From Compostimonas suwonensis (GTDB lineage Bacteria; Actinomycetota; Actinomycetes; Actinomycetales; Microbacteriaceae): a DNA stretch of 64,000 nt. The notes under the pieces were generated by a model, which was not told the origin of the DNA, ran no database searches, and worked only from the letters and a program-made list of their open reading frames with translations. A program made the position numbers and the translations under genes. Shown one piece after another: positions 1 through 8,902 of this stretch. The stretch lies in assembly GCF_002797855.1 (NCBI RefSeq), contig NZ_PGFB01000001.1, positions 248,001-312,000 on the forward strand, given 5' to 3'. The number at the start of each line of letters is the position of its first letter. Position 1 is the stretch's first letter.

Positions 1-519
1 GTGCGCCGGATCTATCGCGAAGAATCGAAACGGACCGGTGTTCCCTGGACGAAACGGGACTACGACCGCGAAGATTTCGAGAACTCCGACCTCATCAACA
101 TGGCCCTGTCCTCGGCGCACACCTGCCTCTACGGAATTATGCACGCAGTGATCGTCGCAATTGGATGCTCACCGGGTCTCGGCTTTGTGCACACCGGACA
201 CGAGCGATCCTTCGTCTACGACATCGCCGACCTCTACAAGGCCGAGCTCACGATCCCGATTGCTTTCGACGTTGCGGCGACGAACCCTGTCGACGTGGAA
301 TCGGACACCCGCCACGCGGTGAGGGATGCGGTATACGACGGTTCGGTGCTGACACGGTGCGCCCGCGACATCCGCAAGCTCCTCCTCCCCGACGATGACG
401 GTGAAGGGCTCGAGATCTACAACATCAACGTCGTCAAGCTCTGGGACCGCGGGGATCGCGTCGTATCGGGAGGGACGTCGTACGCCGAACTCGAGACGAT
501 AGGAGACGGCGAATGGTAG
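1..519 (+). CDS. cas1: Cas1, type I-E, C-terminal part (5' end outside window)
   Basis: This is the integrase subunit that inserts new spacers into the CRISPR array as a complex with Cas2. The reading frame is open from the first base, so the gene starts upstream of the window; 172 residues remain of a family usually near 300. The visible part matches the Cas1e C-terminal helical domain: a GFVHTGHERSFVYDIADLYK stretch carries the catalytic His and the two Asp metal ligands. By alignment from memory with E. coli Cas1, the catalytic Glu should lie just upstream of base 1. The stop overlaps the cas2 start by a few bases, so the two genes are translationally coupled. The remaining type I-E genes (cas3 and Cascade) would be expected further upstream. 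Confidence 0.93.
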   Translation: MRRIYREESKRTGVPWTKRDYDREDFENSDLINMALSSAHTCLYGIMHAVIVAIGCSPGLGFVHTGHERSFVYDIADLYKAELTIPIAFDVAATNPVDVESDTRHAVRDAVYDGSVLTRCARDIRKLLLPDDDGEGLEIYNINVVKLWDRGDRVVSGGTSYAELETIGDGEW

Positions 520-872
520 TTCTCGTTCTCACAGCATGCCCGTCCGGCCTTCGTGGTCATCTCACACGATGGCTACTGGAGATCAGCTCAGGCGTTTTCG
601 TCGGCCATGTAAGCGCACGTGTACGAGACCTCATGTGGGAACGGGTCGTCGAGTTGGCCAAAGACGGTCGCGCGATCATGATCTACTCCGCGAGAAACGA
701 GCAGAAACTCGCCTTCAAAGTGCATCGACACGATTGGAAGCCCGTCGACTTCGACGGCATCCAGCTCATGCTTCGACCCAGCGAAGACCAAACCGAGAAG
801 ACTCCCCCGCTTCGACCCGGCTGGAGCAACGCGAGCAAATATCGAATGGCAGCCCGGCGCCGAAAGTCTTGA
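513..872 (+). CDS. cas2: Cas2, type I-E
   Basis: Partner of Cas1 in spacer acquisition. The 119-residue protein begins VVLVLTACPSGLRGHLTRWL and has the Cas2e fold signature (GVFVGHVSARVRDLMWERV), which identifies the ribonuclease-like family of type I-E rather than the shorter Cas2 of other subtypes. The core ends near residue 95; the last 25 residues are a basic tail (AARRRKS). ATG 513 is preceded by AGGAGA at 501-506, and the gene overlaps the end of cas1. A short GAGCG-TGA-CGCTC hairpin spans its stop region. The array that follows is in the opposite repeat orientation, so cas2 faces the array's trailer end rather than its leader. Confidence 0.93.
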   Translation: MVVLVLTACPSGLRGHLTRWLLEISSGVFVGHVSARVRDLMWERVVELAKDGRAIMIYSARNEQKLAFKVHRHDWKPVDFDGIQLMLRPSEDQTEKTPPLRPGWSNASKYRMAARRRKS

Positions 873-972
873 GCGTGACGCTCGGATGAATCAGACCCTG
901 GCCATGAGGAGGCTCGACGAGCTCGGCTCAATCTCTCCCGTCGACCACACCACACCGTTGAGAGTTGCAGTT

Positions 973-3323
973 CGGGTCATCCCCGCGTGGGCGGGGAGCA
1001 CGGACCACCGACGGCAGCCTCTCGCAATACCTCCGGATCATCCCCGCGTGAGCGGGGAACACCCTTCGAGCCACGCAGGCACTCCTCGGGCATGCGGATC
1101 ATCCCCGCGTGGGCGGGGAACACGCGACGCCGAGGAGCCATCCGAATTACGAGAACGGATCATCCCCGCGTGGCGGGGAACACGAATCTGAACAGTCACT
1201 TCTCTCTCCCTCTCACGGATCATCCCCGCGTGGGCGGGGAACACAGCGGGTGGGAAGAGGGTAAGAACCCTAGAAACGGATCATCCCCGCGTGGGCGGGG
1301 AACACCAACTCGCGCAGTTCGTCGTCGGGCGGCGCATCGGATCATCCCCGCGTGGGCGGGGAACACGACCGACCGGCAGATCCCCGCATCCTGATCGACG
1401 GATCATCCCCGCGTGGGCGGGGAACGCCAAGGGCCCTAACAAGACGGCGTAGCCGTCACCGGATCATCCCCGCGTGGGCGGGGAGCACATCGTGAAAACC
1501 GTGATGTGGCATGTAACGAGCGGATCATCCCCGCGTGGGCGGGGAGCACCCGCGTGAGGCGGGCGTTTAGGGTGCGTTTGCCGGATCATCCCCGCGTGGG
1601 CGGGGAGCACCCTTTACCATCCAACAACGACGCGTAGTTGCTCGGATCATCCCCGCGTGGGCGGGGAGCACGTCACGGCAGGGCTCACCGGCCCAGCCGG
1701 AATCGGATCATCCCCGCGTGGGCGGGGAGCACCGTCCTCTGGTCCCTCGACGAGGGGCGCATACCGGATCATCCCCGCGTGGGCGGGGAGCACTGGCACA
1801 CTTTCGTCGACGGCCTCAGTGCTGACCGGATCATCCCCGCGTGGGCGGGGAGCACAATCTCGACAGTTCGTTCTCTGTGATTGCCAGCGGATCATCCCCG
1901 CGTGGGCGGGGAGCACTCTGATCCAAGAACGATAGGTCTGATCGACAACGGATCATCCCCGCGTGGGCGGGGAGCACTCGACGCGTCCGCACTCGACGCA
2001 GCGCAGGGGCGGATCATCCCCGCGTGGGCGGGGAGCACGCTTGCTTGGTGATCGGGCGGATCGAGACGTCCGGATCATCCCCGCGTGGGCGGGGAGCACG
2101 CCCACGAGCGCTACCGGTAAGTGCGGCCGCACGGATCATCCCCGCGTGGGCGGGGAGCACTGCACACCCGAATCACTCTTCGGCGCACTCTACGGATCAT
2201 CCCCGCGTGGACGGGGAGCACCGAGACGGTCTGATCGCCCGCCGCACGTTCGCCGGATCATCCCCGCGTGGGCGGGGAGCACTCATCGTCGGCTCCTGCT
2301 GCGGCGTAGCAGCTCGGATCATCCCCGCGTGGGCGGGGAGCACGCCGGCCACAAGGCCGAGGACATCGCCCCCTTCGGATCATCCCCGCGTGGGCGGGGA
2401 GCACAGCCCCTCGGCTTCAACGATGTCGAACTCGAACGGATCATCCCCGCGTGGGCGGGGAGCACGTTGACCCTGGCTTCCTCGATTAGGCGGTGCAGCG
2501 GATCATCCCCGCGTGGGCGGGGAGCACGAAGGCGATCAACGCCGACAGGGTTCCGTCGTAGGATCATCCCCGCGTGGGCGGGGAGCACCCTGACCTGACC
2601 CCCGTCCCACTACTTCTCGTCGGATCATCCCCGCGTGGGCGGGGAGCACGCCGGACAACGGGCCGGATGCGGCGGAGCGCGCCGGATCATCCCCGCGTGG
2701 GCGGGGAGCACTCATTGCAACTAGTCGTCGTAGAAGCTTTCTCCGGATCATCCCCGCGTGGGCGGGGAGCACTCGCGGAAGTTCGCCGCGTGCGTGTCGA
2801 TGGCCGGATCATCCCCGCGTGGGCGGGGAGCACGTCGACCGCGGACAGGTCGATGATGACGCCACCGGATCATCCCCGCGTGGGCGGGGAGCACCTGGCT
2901 CGGAGCAAACCTTCACAGCTGCCTCGCGGATCATCCCCGCGTGGGCGGGGAGCACTTCTCCCAGCACGACCAGCAGAGCATGCCGACCGGATCATCCCCG
3001 CGTGGGCGGGGAGCACCGACGAACGCTGATCTCGTCGATGTTCTCCAACGGATCATCCCCGCGTGGGCGGGGAGCACGCTGCGGCTGATGCGTTCCGTGA
3101 TGGCAACAACCGGATCATCCCCGCGTGGGCGGGGAGCACCAACAGTCCAGCTTCTTTGGTCTGCCGGGCGACGGATCATCCCCGCGTGGGCGGGGAGCAC
3201 GGAGGAGATGCAGAAAGCACTGCAGAACCGCAGCGGATCATCCCCGCGTGGGCGGGGAGCACGGCAGTTCGGCATCGTCGTTCTCGTAGACGAGCGGATC
3301 ATCCCCGCGTGGGCGGGGAGCAC
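973..3323 (-). CRISPR. Type I-E CRISPR array, 39 repeats and 38 spacers, transcribed leftward
   Basis: There are 39 repeats of 29 bp at a 61-bp period, separated by 32-33 nt spacers. Repeat starts run 973, 1034, 1095, 1156, 1216 and on to 3234 and 3295. Read on the minus strand the repeat begins GTGCTCCCCGC and ends GGGGATGATCCG, the usual orientation of actinobacterial type I-E repeats, so crRNA is probably transcribed from right to left with the leader at 3324 onward. Repeat quality agrees: copies near 3323 are uniform, while those near cas2 are degenerate. The copy at 973 has an altered end, the copy at 1156 lacks one G, 1034 has GTGAGCGGGG, and 1034-1427 carry an AACAC/AACGC ending in place of AGCAC. 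Other single variants are at 2193 (GTGGACGGGG) and 2560 (first base A). No spacer target was recognised. Confidence 0.98.
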
Positions 3324-3480
3324 ACTACTTGACCAGGAAGTTTAGCTTGTGGGTCTAGCGAATAGATTCACTTTCGCTCAAGGCTGCACAACCCTGCGTC
3401 GCAGCAGCTCAAAAGGCAATATCGAGCCGAGGACAACCGCGACCGGGCACGTGGAACAGGCCGGACGGGCGCCACACCGC
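3324..3480 (-). promoter_or_regulatory. Probable CRISPR leader
   Basis: This gene-free stretch abuts the most uniform end of the array and is visibly less GC-rich than the rest of the window for about 100 bp (for example GCTAAACTTCCTGGTCAAGT on the minus strand just before the first repeat). Given the repeat orientation, this is where the leader with promoter and integration signals should lie. The open frame at 3349-3639 on the plus strand shows no protein-like features. From 3481 to 3579 I see nothing more. Confidence 0.65.
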
Positions 3481-3579
3481 ACTCAGGTACCGCCGCGACG
3501 GCATGGCGCCCATCTCATCCTGCGTGGCGGGCTTCACCCCGCCGGGGCTCTGGGTTGTCACTCGCTCACCGACGACGAA

Positions 3580-3617
3580 GGCCAGGTGCCCACGACAGGG
3601 GTCGTGGGCACCTGGCC
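3580..3617 (-). terminator. Perfect 17-bp hairpin after the S15 peptidase gene
   Basis: GGCCAGGTGCCCACGAC (3580-3596) and its exact complement (3601-3617) enclose a 4-nt loop. It lies 18 nt beyond the stop of the minus-strand peptidase gene. There is no T-tract, which is common for actinobacterial terminators. Confidence 0.75.
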
Positions 3618-3635
3618 GCTGAGGGGTGAAGCTGC

Positions 3636-6320
3636 CTAGTCGGTCGGGTCCTCCGAGGCCGTACGACGGCGGCGCACCATGATGAAGACGGCGCCCGCAG
3701 CCACGAGCAGCGCGGCGAGCAGCGTCAGCGGGGTCGCCAGCGTGACGCCGGTCTGCGCGAGCTCGCCCTGCGAACCGGAGCTCGGCTGGCTCACGCTCGA
3801 CCCGGGCTCGTCATCCGAACCGCCCGAACCACCCGAACCGCCCGAGCCGGGCTCCTCGACGTCCGGATCCTCACCCGAGCCGGGCTCCTCGACGTCGGGC
3901 GCGGGCTCGACCCAGATGCTGAGGGTCTCGCTCGCGCCGCCGAGGGTCGCAGTGATGAGGTGCGGGCTGGCGTGCACGAAGGTGATCGTGTCGCCCTCGA
4001 TGACGTCGCTCTCGACCGAGCTCGTGAGCGTGACCTCGTCCGTCACGTCGCCGAGCGGGCTGCCGGCGGCGTCGAAGGCGGTCACGGCGACCGTGATCGA
4101 GTCGCCCTGGTCGACGCTCGTCTCGCTGGCCTCGATCTCGAGCGAGGCGGCCAGCTCGGCGGCCGTCGCCCACGACGCGTAGGCCGTGGCGTTCGCGGTG
4201 AGCGGGGCGGTGAAGTCGAACGCGACGGTGTGCTCCGCATCCGCGAACCAACCCTGGAAGAACAGCTCGTCGGCCGTCGGCGCGGACGGCTCGACCGCGG
4301 TCTCGCCGTATGCGACCGTCTGCTCGGGGATCGCCTCGCCGTGACCGCCGAGGTCGAAGCCCAGGGTCACGGGCGCCGGAACGCCGAGGCCCGCCGAGTC
4401 GGCGGCCGCCTGCAGACCGCCCACGACAGGCAGCACGATCTTGCTCACCGTCGTGTCGACGGTGAGCGTCGTCGCCGGGGTTCCCGCGACGAAGCCGCGC
4501 AGGTTCGTCGCGACGACCACACCGATGCGGTGGCCGGCCGGGAACACCTGGTCGTACGGCTCGAGCGGCCAGCTGAAGCCGTACTTCTGACCGGGCACGA
4601 CCGGGGTCGCCTGCCCGTCGATGAGCGACTCGCGGTTCGACGAGTCGAGCACCCCGCGCGTCACCCGCCAGAAGGATGTCTCGGCCGAACGCCGCTCGAC
4701 CTCGAGGTAGCACGCGTCGTCGTTCTCGCTCGCCTCGCCCCAGCAGCTGCTCTGCTCGGTGTTGACGACGCCGTCGCCCGGACTGCGCGGAGTGCGGACG
4801 GTCGTTCCGTAGTCGACGAGGATCGCCGAGAGGTTCGACTGCGGCTGATCGAGCGCGGCGCTCAGCTGCACGGTGGGCGTGCCCGAGATCCGCAGATCGG
4901 ATTCGAGCGGCTCCGAGAGGAAGACGAGACGGCTCGCCTGCGAGCCCTCGGGGTCGTCGATGAGCGTGTTCTCGTTCGGGTTCGCAGCGCCCGTGAACGA
5001 CAGCGAGTCGAGCCCGCCGCCGGCCTGGAGCTCGAGCGCGCCCGCGGCACCCGCCTCGGTTCCGGAGAGGAACACGTCGACCGGCTCGGTGCCGGGGACG
5101 GGCCAGCTGGCGTAGTCCTCGTATTCGCCGGGGTCTGTCTCGACGGTCGCCTGCGGCTCGGTCATGATGCCGTTCTGCACTCCTTGCAACCAGTAGTCGA
5201 ACCAGCGGTGCAGCGTGTCGACCCACTCGTCACGACGGTAGTCGAAGGGATCGACGTGACCCAGCTTCGAGAGCCAGATCTTGCGGGGCACGTCGCGCTC
5301 TGACAGGGCGCTCCAGTAGTCGCCGAGCTGGCTCATCCGCACGTTGTCGTCGTTGAGGCCGTGGACGGCGAACACCGAGGCCTTGATCTTGCCGACGTCT
5401 TTGAGGTAGCCGCGGTCGGCCCAGAACTGGTTGATGTCGCCGGTCTCGTCGCCGTCGATGGCGCTCATCGTCTCGCGGGTCGGTGCGCACAGGGCACGTC
5501 GGTCGGGGTTGGTGACCGTGTTGGAGAGGCTCGCGGGGTAGTCGGTGTTGTGCCGGATGCCGCCCGTGCGCGAGTAGCGGTACCACTCGGTGATCGCGGA
5601 GATCGGCACGATCGTCGTGAGGCCCTCGACACCCGTCGCGGCGACGCCGTTGGCGAGCGTACCGTCGTAGGACTTCCCGGTCATACCGGCCTTCCCGTTG
5701 TGCCAGGTCGCCGTCACCGGATTGCCATCGGCGTCGAAACCGGGTACCCGCCCCTGCAGCCAGTCGATCACGACCTTCATGCTCGCGATGTCACCCGGGC
5801 CGCCCTGCATGGGGCAGCCCGTGGAGGCTGCGGTGCCGTCCATGTGGGCGAGCAGCACGGCGTAGCCGCGGGGCACGAAGTAGTTGTCGAGGAAGAGCGG
5901 CCACACGTCGTTGATGCCGTCACCGTCGACATCCTCGATGTGCTCGGACTCGTTGCCGCGGCCGAGGGTCGTGTAGTACGGGCTCGCGTCGATGATCGCC
6001 GGCACCTTGAGCGCGCCATCGGACTCCCGGGGGCGGATGACGTCGAGGGCCGTGACATCCGTGACACCGTCGAGGTCCTGATCGACGCCCGCGACCGGGA
6101 TGAAGATGCGCTCCCGGATCGCGTCGGCGTAGTCGAAGACGGGCGCGGTCTTCCCGTCGACGACGCTGATCGCGTCGGCGGGAGCGGCGAAGGCGGCAGC
6201 CGGGGCCAGCGTCGCCCCAAGCACCGCCGATGCGACCGCGATCGTGGGGATGGCAAGCCAGCGACGACGCCGTCGGTGATGGTGCCCTGAACTATGCGAT
6301 GGAAGTGATTTGTTGTCCAT
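3636..6320 (-). CDS. Sortase-anchored S15-family X-Pro dipeptidyl-peptidase-like protein
   Basis: An 894-residue secreted, wall-anchored serine hydrolase. Residues 1-50 form a signal peptide with a His/Arg-rich n-region and an Ala-rich cleavage zone. The alpha/beta-hydrolase domain (about 60-350) shows GKSYDG with nucleophile Ser217, followed by the Asp motif HGLNDDNVRM and the His motif KLGHVDP. A PepX-type jelly-roll C domain follows, then an InlB-type B repeat (FFQGWFADAEHTVAFDF), an Ig-like module and a Gly/Ser/Pro linker. The end is a sortase signal: LAQTG near residue 854, a hydrophobic helix and RRRR. LAxTG is the class E sortase motif of Actinobacteria. The role would be cleaving proline-containing peptides or related ester substrates at the cell surface. 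Two Asp-rich DxDxDG stretches (about 80-90 and 130-138) may bind calcium. Confidence 0.88.
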   Translation of the reverse strand: MDNKSLPSHSSGHHHRRRRRWLAIPTIAVASAVLGATLAPAAAFAAPADAISVVDGKTAPVFDYADAIRERIFIPVAGVDQDLDGVTDVTALDVIRPRESDGALKVPAIIDASPYYTTLGRGNESEHIEDVDGDGINDVWPLFLDNYFVPRGYAVLLAHMDGTAASTGCPMQGGPGDIASMKVVIDWLQGRVPGFDADGNPVTATWHNGKAGMTGKSYDGTLANGVAATGVEGLTTIVPISAITEWYRYSRTGGIRHNTDYPASLSNTVTNPDRRALCAPTRETMSAIDGDETGDINQFWADRGYLKDVGKIKASVFAVHGLNDDNVRMSQLGDYWSALSERDVPRKIWLSKLGHVDPFDYRRDEWVDTLHRWFDYWLQGVQNGIMTEPQATVETDPGEYEDYASWPVPGTEPVDVFLSGTEAGAAGALELQAGGGLDSLSFTGAANPNENTLIDDPEGSQASRLVFLSEPLESDLRISGTPTVQLSAALDQPQSNLSAILVDYGTTVRTPRSPGDGVVNTEQSSCWGEASENDDACYLEVERRSAETSFWRVTRGVLDSSNRESLIDGQATPVVPGQKYGFSWPLEPYDQVFPAGHRIGVVVATNLRGFVAGTPATTLTVDTTVSKIVLPVVGGLQAAADSAGLGVPAPVTLGFDLGGHGEAIPEQTVAYGETAVEPSAPTADELFFQGWFADAEHTVAFDFTAPLTANATAYASWATAAELAASLEIEASETSVDQGDSITVAVTAFDAAGSPLGDVTDEVTLTSSVESDVIEGDTITFVHASPHLITATLGGASETLSIWVEPAPDVEEPGSGEDPDVEEPGSGGSGGSGGSDDEPGSSVSQPSSGSQGELAQTGVTLATPLTLLAALLVAAGAVFIMVRRRRTASEDPTD

Positions 6321-6365
6321 TCCTTATACTTACCCCCCATTTGCAGTACATTCACAGACCCTACA

Positions 6366-6377
6366 GTGATATGTCAC
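6366..6377. promoter_or_regulatory. GTGA-N4-TCAC inverted repeat in a divergent promoter region
   Basis: The 118-bp gap between the divergent peptidase and AAA genes is AT-rich from 6321 to 6400. It contains GTGATATGTCAC, a candidate operator resembling but not matching a CRP-type site, whose spacer would be 6 rather than 4. The -10 box of the AAA gene is TAGGCT at 6427-6432. Confidence 0.35.
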
Positions 6378-6438
6378 ATAAAATTAACATGTAGACCTTA
6401 TCTGGCGAGTCGTCGACCCACCCGCCTAGGCTCGGACG

Positions 6439-7881
6439 ATGGATGATCGTGACCAGGGCTTCGTCGACACCTTCCGCCGCTTCCTCGAGGAGGTCATCCG
6501 CAAGCAGCCGGTGCGGGAGTCGGAGCTCACCCCGCTCGGCGAACTCGTGCAACGACACCTCGGCACGGATGTCGCGACGCTCCCCGTCGTGAGCGAGATG
6601 ATCGCCCAGCATCGCCTCGTCGACGCCGACATCGCGCTCGAGCTGCTCGGCGGGGAGGATGCGCAACTGGTCGGGGTGACCGGTGGCCAGCAACGGTTCC
6701 AGGAGGACCTGCCGCAACTGCTCTCCCACGCCTTCGTGCGCTTCGCCCCCGGCCCGGTCGACTACACCCAGGCCGACACCGGCCCCGACAGCAGCCGCCA
6801 GGTCGTCTCGCTGGGCGTGCGGCTCTTCCACGTCGATGGAGCGCCCGTCGTCGTGCTGCAGCGCTCCGCCCAGCCGCGTGTAGGCCGCAACACGGCCTCA
6901 CTCGAGGTGCTCGCGGCCGACACGGCGACGAGCGGCGCCGTGCTCGCCGACATCCGCCGTCTCATGCTCGAGCACAGTGTGCTGCGCGGCCAGGTGCTGT
7001 CGTTCACGGCCGACCAGTTCGGCCACGGGGCGGCGGGGGCGACCTTCCTGCAGCGGCCGCACGTCGACGCCCATACCGTCGTGCTCTCGCCCGGGGTTCT
7101 CGAGCGCGTGACCGACCACGTCATCGAGATCGGCCTGCAGCGCGAGAAGCTGCGCGCTGCCGGACAGCACCTCAAACGCGGCATCCTGCTCTACGGCCCT
7201 CCCGGAACCGGCAAGACCCTCACCGTTCGGCACCTGCTCAGCCGCACCGAGGGGGTCACCTCGATCCTGCTCGCGGGCAGCAGCATCCGGTTCATCACCG
7301 AGGCGACCGAGCTGGCCCGCGCGATGCAGCCGGCGATCGTGGTGCTCGAAGACGTCGATCTCGTCGCGAGCGAGCGCGGTATGCACAACGGCCCGCAGCC
7401 GCTGCTGTTCGCGGTGCTCGACGCACTCGACGGCCTCGACGGCGATGCGGATGTCGCGTTCGTGCTCACGACGAACCGCGTCGACTCGCTCGAACCGGCC
7501 CTCGCCGCCCGCCCCGGTCGCGTCGACCTCGCGCTCGAGATCCCGCTGCCCGACGCCGAGGCGCGCCGGCGCCTGTTCGCCCTCTACTCCGCCGGGCTCC
7601 CGCTGAGCGACGAGGCCGTGGCGGCGGCGGCCGATCGTTCGAATGGCGTCACCGGCTCGTTCGCGAAGGAGCTCATGCGCCGCACGGTGCTGCGCGCCGC
7701 GCTCGACGACCGCGAGGTGGTCGACAGCGACCTCTCCGAGTCGCTCGACGCCCTGCTCGCCGGCGGGGAGCAGCTCACCCGCAGCCTCCTCGGCGTGGCC
7801 GGCGACACGCCCCCGCCCGCCCCGGGCGGCGGCACGAACTTCGGCGGGGTCGCGGGCATCGGCTGGATGTCATACGACTGA
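6439..7881 (+). CDS. AAA-family ATPase
   Basis: A 480-residue protein with a non-catalytic N-terminal region of about 230 residues and one AAA module. Walker A is GPPGTGKT (about 253-260), Walker B is IVVLEDVD (about 300), and a sensor-like TTNRVD and an arginine-finger-like ARPGRVD follow. This arrangement is typical of the FtsH/CDC48-like AAA branch, but there is no protease domain or second AAA ring. The substrate is unknown. The last 25 residues are Gly/Pro-rich and end WMSYD. The start is supported by a leaderless signature: TAGGCT (6427-6432), 6 nt, ATG. It stands alone, divergent from the surface peptidase. The function is probably protein remodelling; nothing more specific can be read. 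Confidence 0.85.
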   Translation: MDDRDQGFVDTFRRFLEEVIRKQPVRESELTPLGELVQRHLGTDVATLPVVSEMIAQHRLVDADIALELLGGEDAQLVGVTGGQQRFQEDLPQLLSHAFVRFAPGPVDYTQADTGPDSSRQVVSLGVRLFHVDGAPVVVLQRSAQPRVGRNTASLEVLAADTATSGAVLADIRRLMLEHSVLRGQVLSFTADQFGHGAAGATFLQRPHVDAHTVVLSPGVLERVTDHVIEIGLQREKLRAAGQHLKRGILLYGPPGTGKTLTVRHLLSRTEGVTSILLAGSSIRFITEATELARAMQPAIVVLEDVDLVASERGMHNGPQPLLFAVLDALDGLDGDADVAFVLTTNRVDSLEPALAARPGRVDLALEIPLPDAEARRRLFALYSAGLPLSDEAVAAAADRSNGVTGSFAKELMRRTVLRAALDDREVVDSDLSESLDALLAGGEQLTRSLLGVAGDTPPPAPGGGTNFGGVAGIGWMSYD

Positions 7882-7906
7882 GGTGGTCGAACCGCGGCGC
7901 CGCCCG

Positions 7907-8074
7907 GATCGGGACACGGGTCGGAGCATCGGTCGGGACATAGGCCGGAGCACGGGTCAGGACGTCGGCCGGAGCACGGGTCGAGCCACCGGTTGGCGCA
8001 CGAGTCGAGGCACCGGTTGGCGCACGGGCCGGGGCACGGGTTGGTGCACGGGCCGGGGCACCGGTCGCCGCGCA
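7907..8074. repeat. Degenerate 12-bp tandem repeat, about 14 copies
   Basis: Exactly 168 bp reads as 14 consecutive 12-mers of the form GG(T/C)CGG(A/G)GCACG with substitutions but no length change. It fills most of the gap between the AAA gene (ends 7881) and the GntR gene (starts 8203). A 12-bp period keeps all frames open, which creates spurious open frames on both strands (on the minus strand a Cys-Pro-rich 4-residue repeat). Confidence 0.85.
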
Positions 8075-8202
8075 CCCGGCAGGTCGAGCGCATCGGCCCG
8101 TCGGACGCGCGGAAAGATACCAGAGACACATCACCCACGGGTGGAGCACAATGGTCCAATGGCCGGGGGCTGCACGCGTCGATTCGGTCGAGAGGATGCC
8201 GC

Positions 8203-8568
8203 ATGATGTCGTTCCGCATCGACCCCGAGTCGCCCGTGCCGCCCTATGAGCAGCTGCGCATCCAGATCCGGGACGCGGCCAGGAACGGCACCCTCGTCGC
8301 CGGTGCGAAGCTGCCCACGGTGAGAGGACTCGCCGAGCAGCTCGGCCTCGCCGCCAACACCGTCGCCCGCAGCTATCGGGCGCTCGAACACGACGAGGTC
8401 ATCGAGACCCGCGGGCGGCTGGGGTCGTTCGTCGCGGCGCAGGGCGACCCGGTTCAGCGGCAGGGCCAGCTCGCGGCATCCGCCTTCGCGGAGCGCGCCG
8501 TGGAGCTCGGGCTCACCGCCGACGAGGCGCTCGCGCTCGTGCGCGCCGCCCTCGCCGCGAAGCACTAG
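8203..8568 (+). CDS. GntR-family regulator, YtrA-like
   Basis: A 121-residue transcription regulator. The N-terminal winged helix (residues 1-75) has the GntR signature: PPYEQLRIQIRDA, then KLPTVRGLAEQLGLAANTVA and YRALEHDEVIETRGRLGSFV. The C-terminal part is only about 45 residues of helices, too short for FadR, HutC or MocR effector domains, which fits the YtrA subgroup that usually controls ABC transporters. ATG 8203 (or the next codon 8206) has AGAGGA at 8191-8196. The longer open frame upstream runs through the 12-bp repeats and is not credible. No transporter lies next to it, so the target is unknown. Confidence 0.85.
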   Translation: MMSFRIDPESPVPPYEQLRIQIRDAARNGTLVAGAKLPTVRGLAEQLGLAANTVARSYRALEHDEVIETRGRLGSFVAAQGDPVQRQGQLAASAFAERAVELGLTADEALALVRAALAAKH

Positions 8569-8623
8569 AGCCGCCCCTCTCCCTTTTCCTCCTTTTTCCT
8601 CCTTCCCCTGCCGTGCCCGGCTC

Positions 8624-8700
8624 GACTTGCGCCATATGGCCGTTCTGGGGTGCCGAAAACGGCCATTCGGCCGAAATGGATGGTCGTTTCGGCGCAAGTC
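8624..8700. repeat. Palindromic intergenic element with GACTTGCGCC arms
   Basis: Arms GACTTGCGCC and GGCGCAAGTC enclose 57 nt rich in GGCC and AAA words. It is preceded by a pyrimidine run (8572-8612). The arms differ by two bases from the 54-bp elements at 32318 and 61097, so it may be an outlying member of that family. It lies between the convergent GntR and putA genes. Confidence 0.7.
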
Positions 8701-8730
8701 AATCAGCGCCTCGCGTACACCGGTAGGCGA

Positions 8731-8810
8731 CACCCACACACGCACACACGCACACACGCACACACGCACACGCACGCACACCCACACCCCGCGGCACCCA
8801 CACCCCGCGG
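8731..8810. repeat. CACACACG simple repeat followed by two CACACCCCGCGGCAC units
   Basis: About 60 bp of (CA)nCG microsatellite, then a 16-bp unit repeated twice. It is non-coding and lies between a palindromic element and the putA terminator; a likely length-variable locus. Confidence 0.85.
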
Positions 8811-8840
8811 CACCCGCCCACGGCACCCGCAGACAGAGGA

Positions 8841-8878
8841 GGGCCCACGCCCTCGGGGATGGTGAGGAGCGTGGGCCC
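8841..8878 (-). terminator. putA terminator hairpin
   Basis: GGGCCCACGC (8841-8850) pairs with GCGTGGGCCC (8869-8878), with an extra CCTC/GAGG pairing inside the loop. It sits 24 nt past the putA stop. Confidence 0.75.
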
Positions 8879-8902
8879 GGTGTCGCGTCAGGAGGGACGC
8901 GC

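Noticed and set aside
973-3345. Long frames encoding GSSPRGRGA and IIPAWAGST repeats
   Set aside because: They are translations of the CRISPR repeat, with no start signals or protein-like features.
5361-6290. Plus-strand frame opposite the S15 peptidase
   Set aside because: Shadow of the peptidase gene; its composition is that of an antisense frame.
7584-8219. Minus-strand open frame with Cys-Pro 4-residue repeats
   Set aside because: It overlaps the AAA gene on the other strand and arises from the 12-bp tandem array; no start signal.
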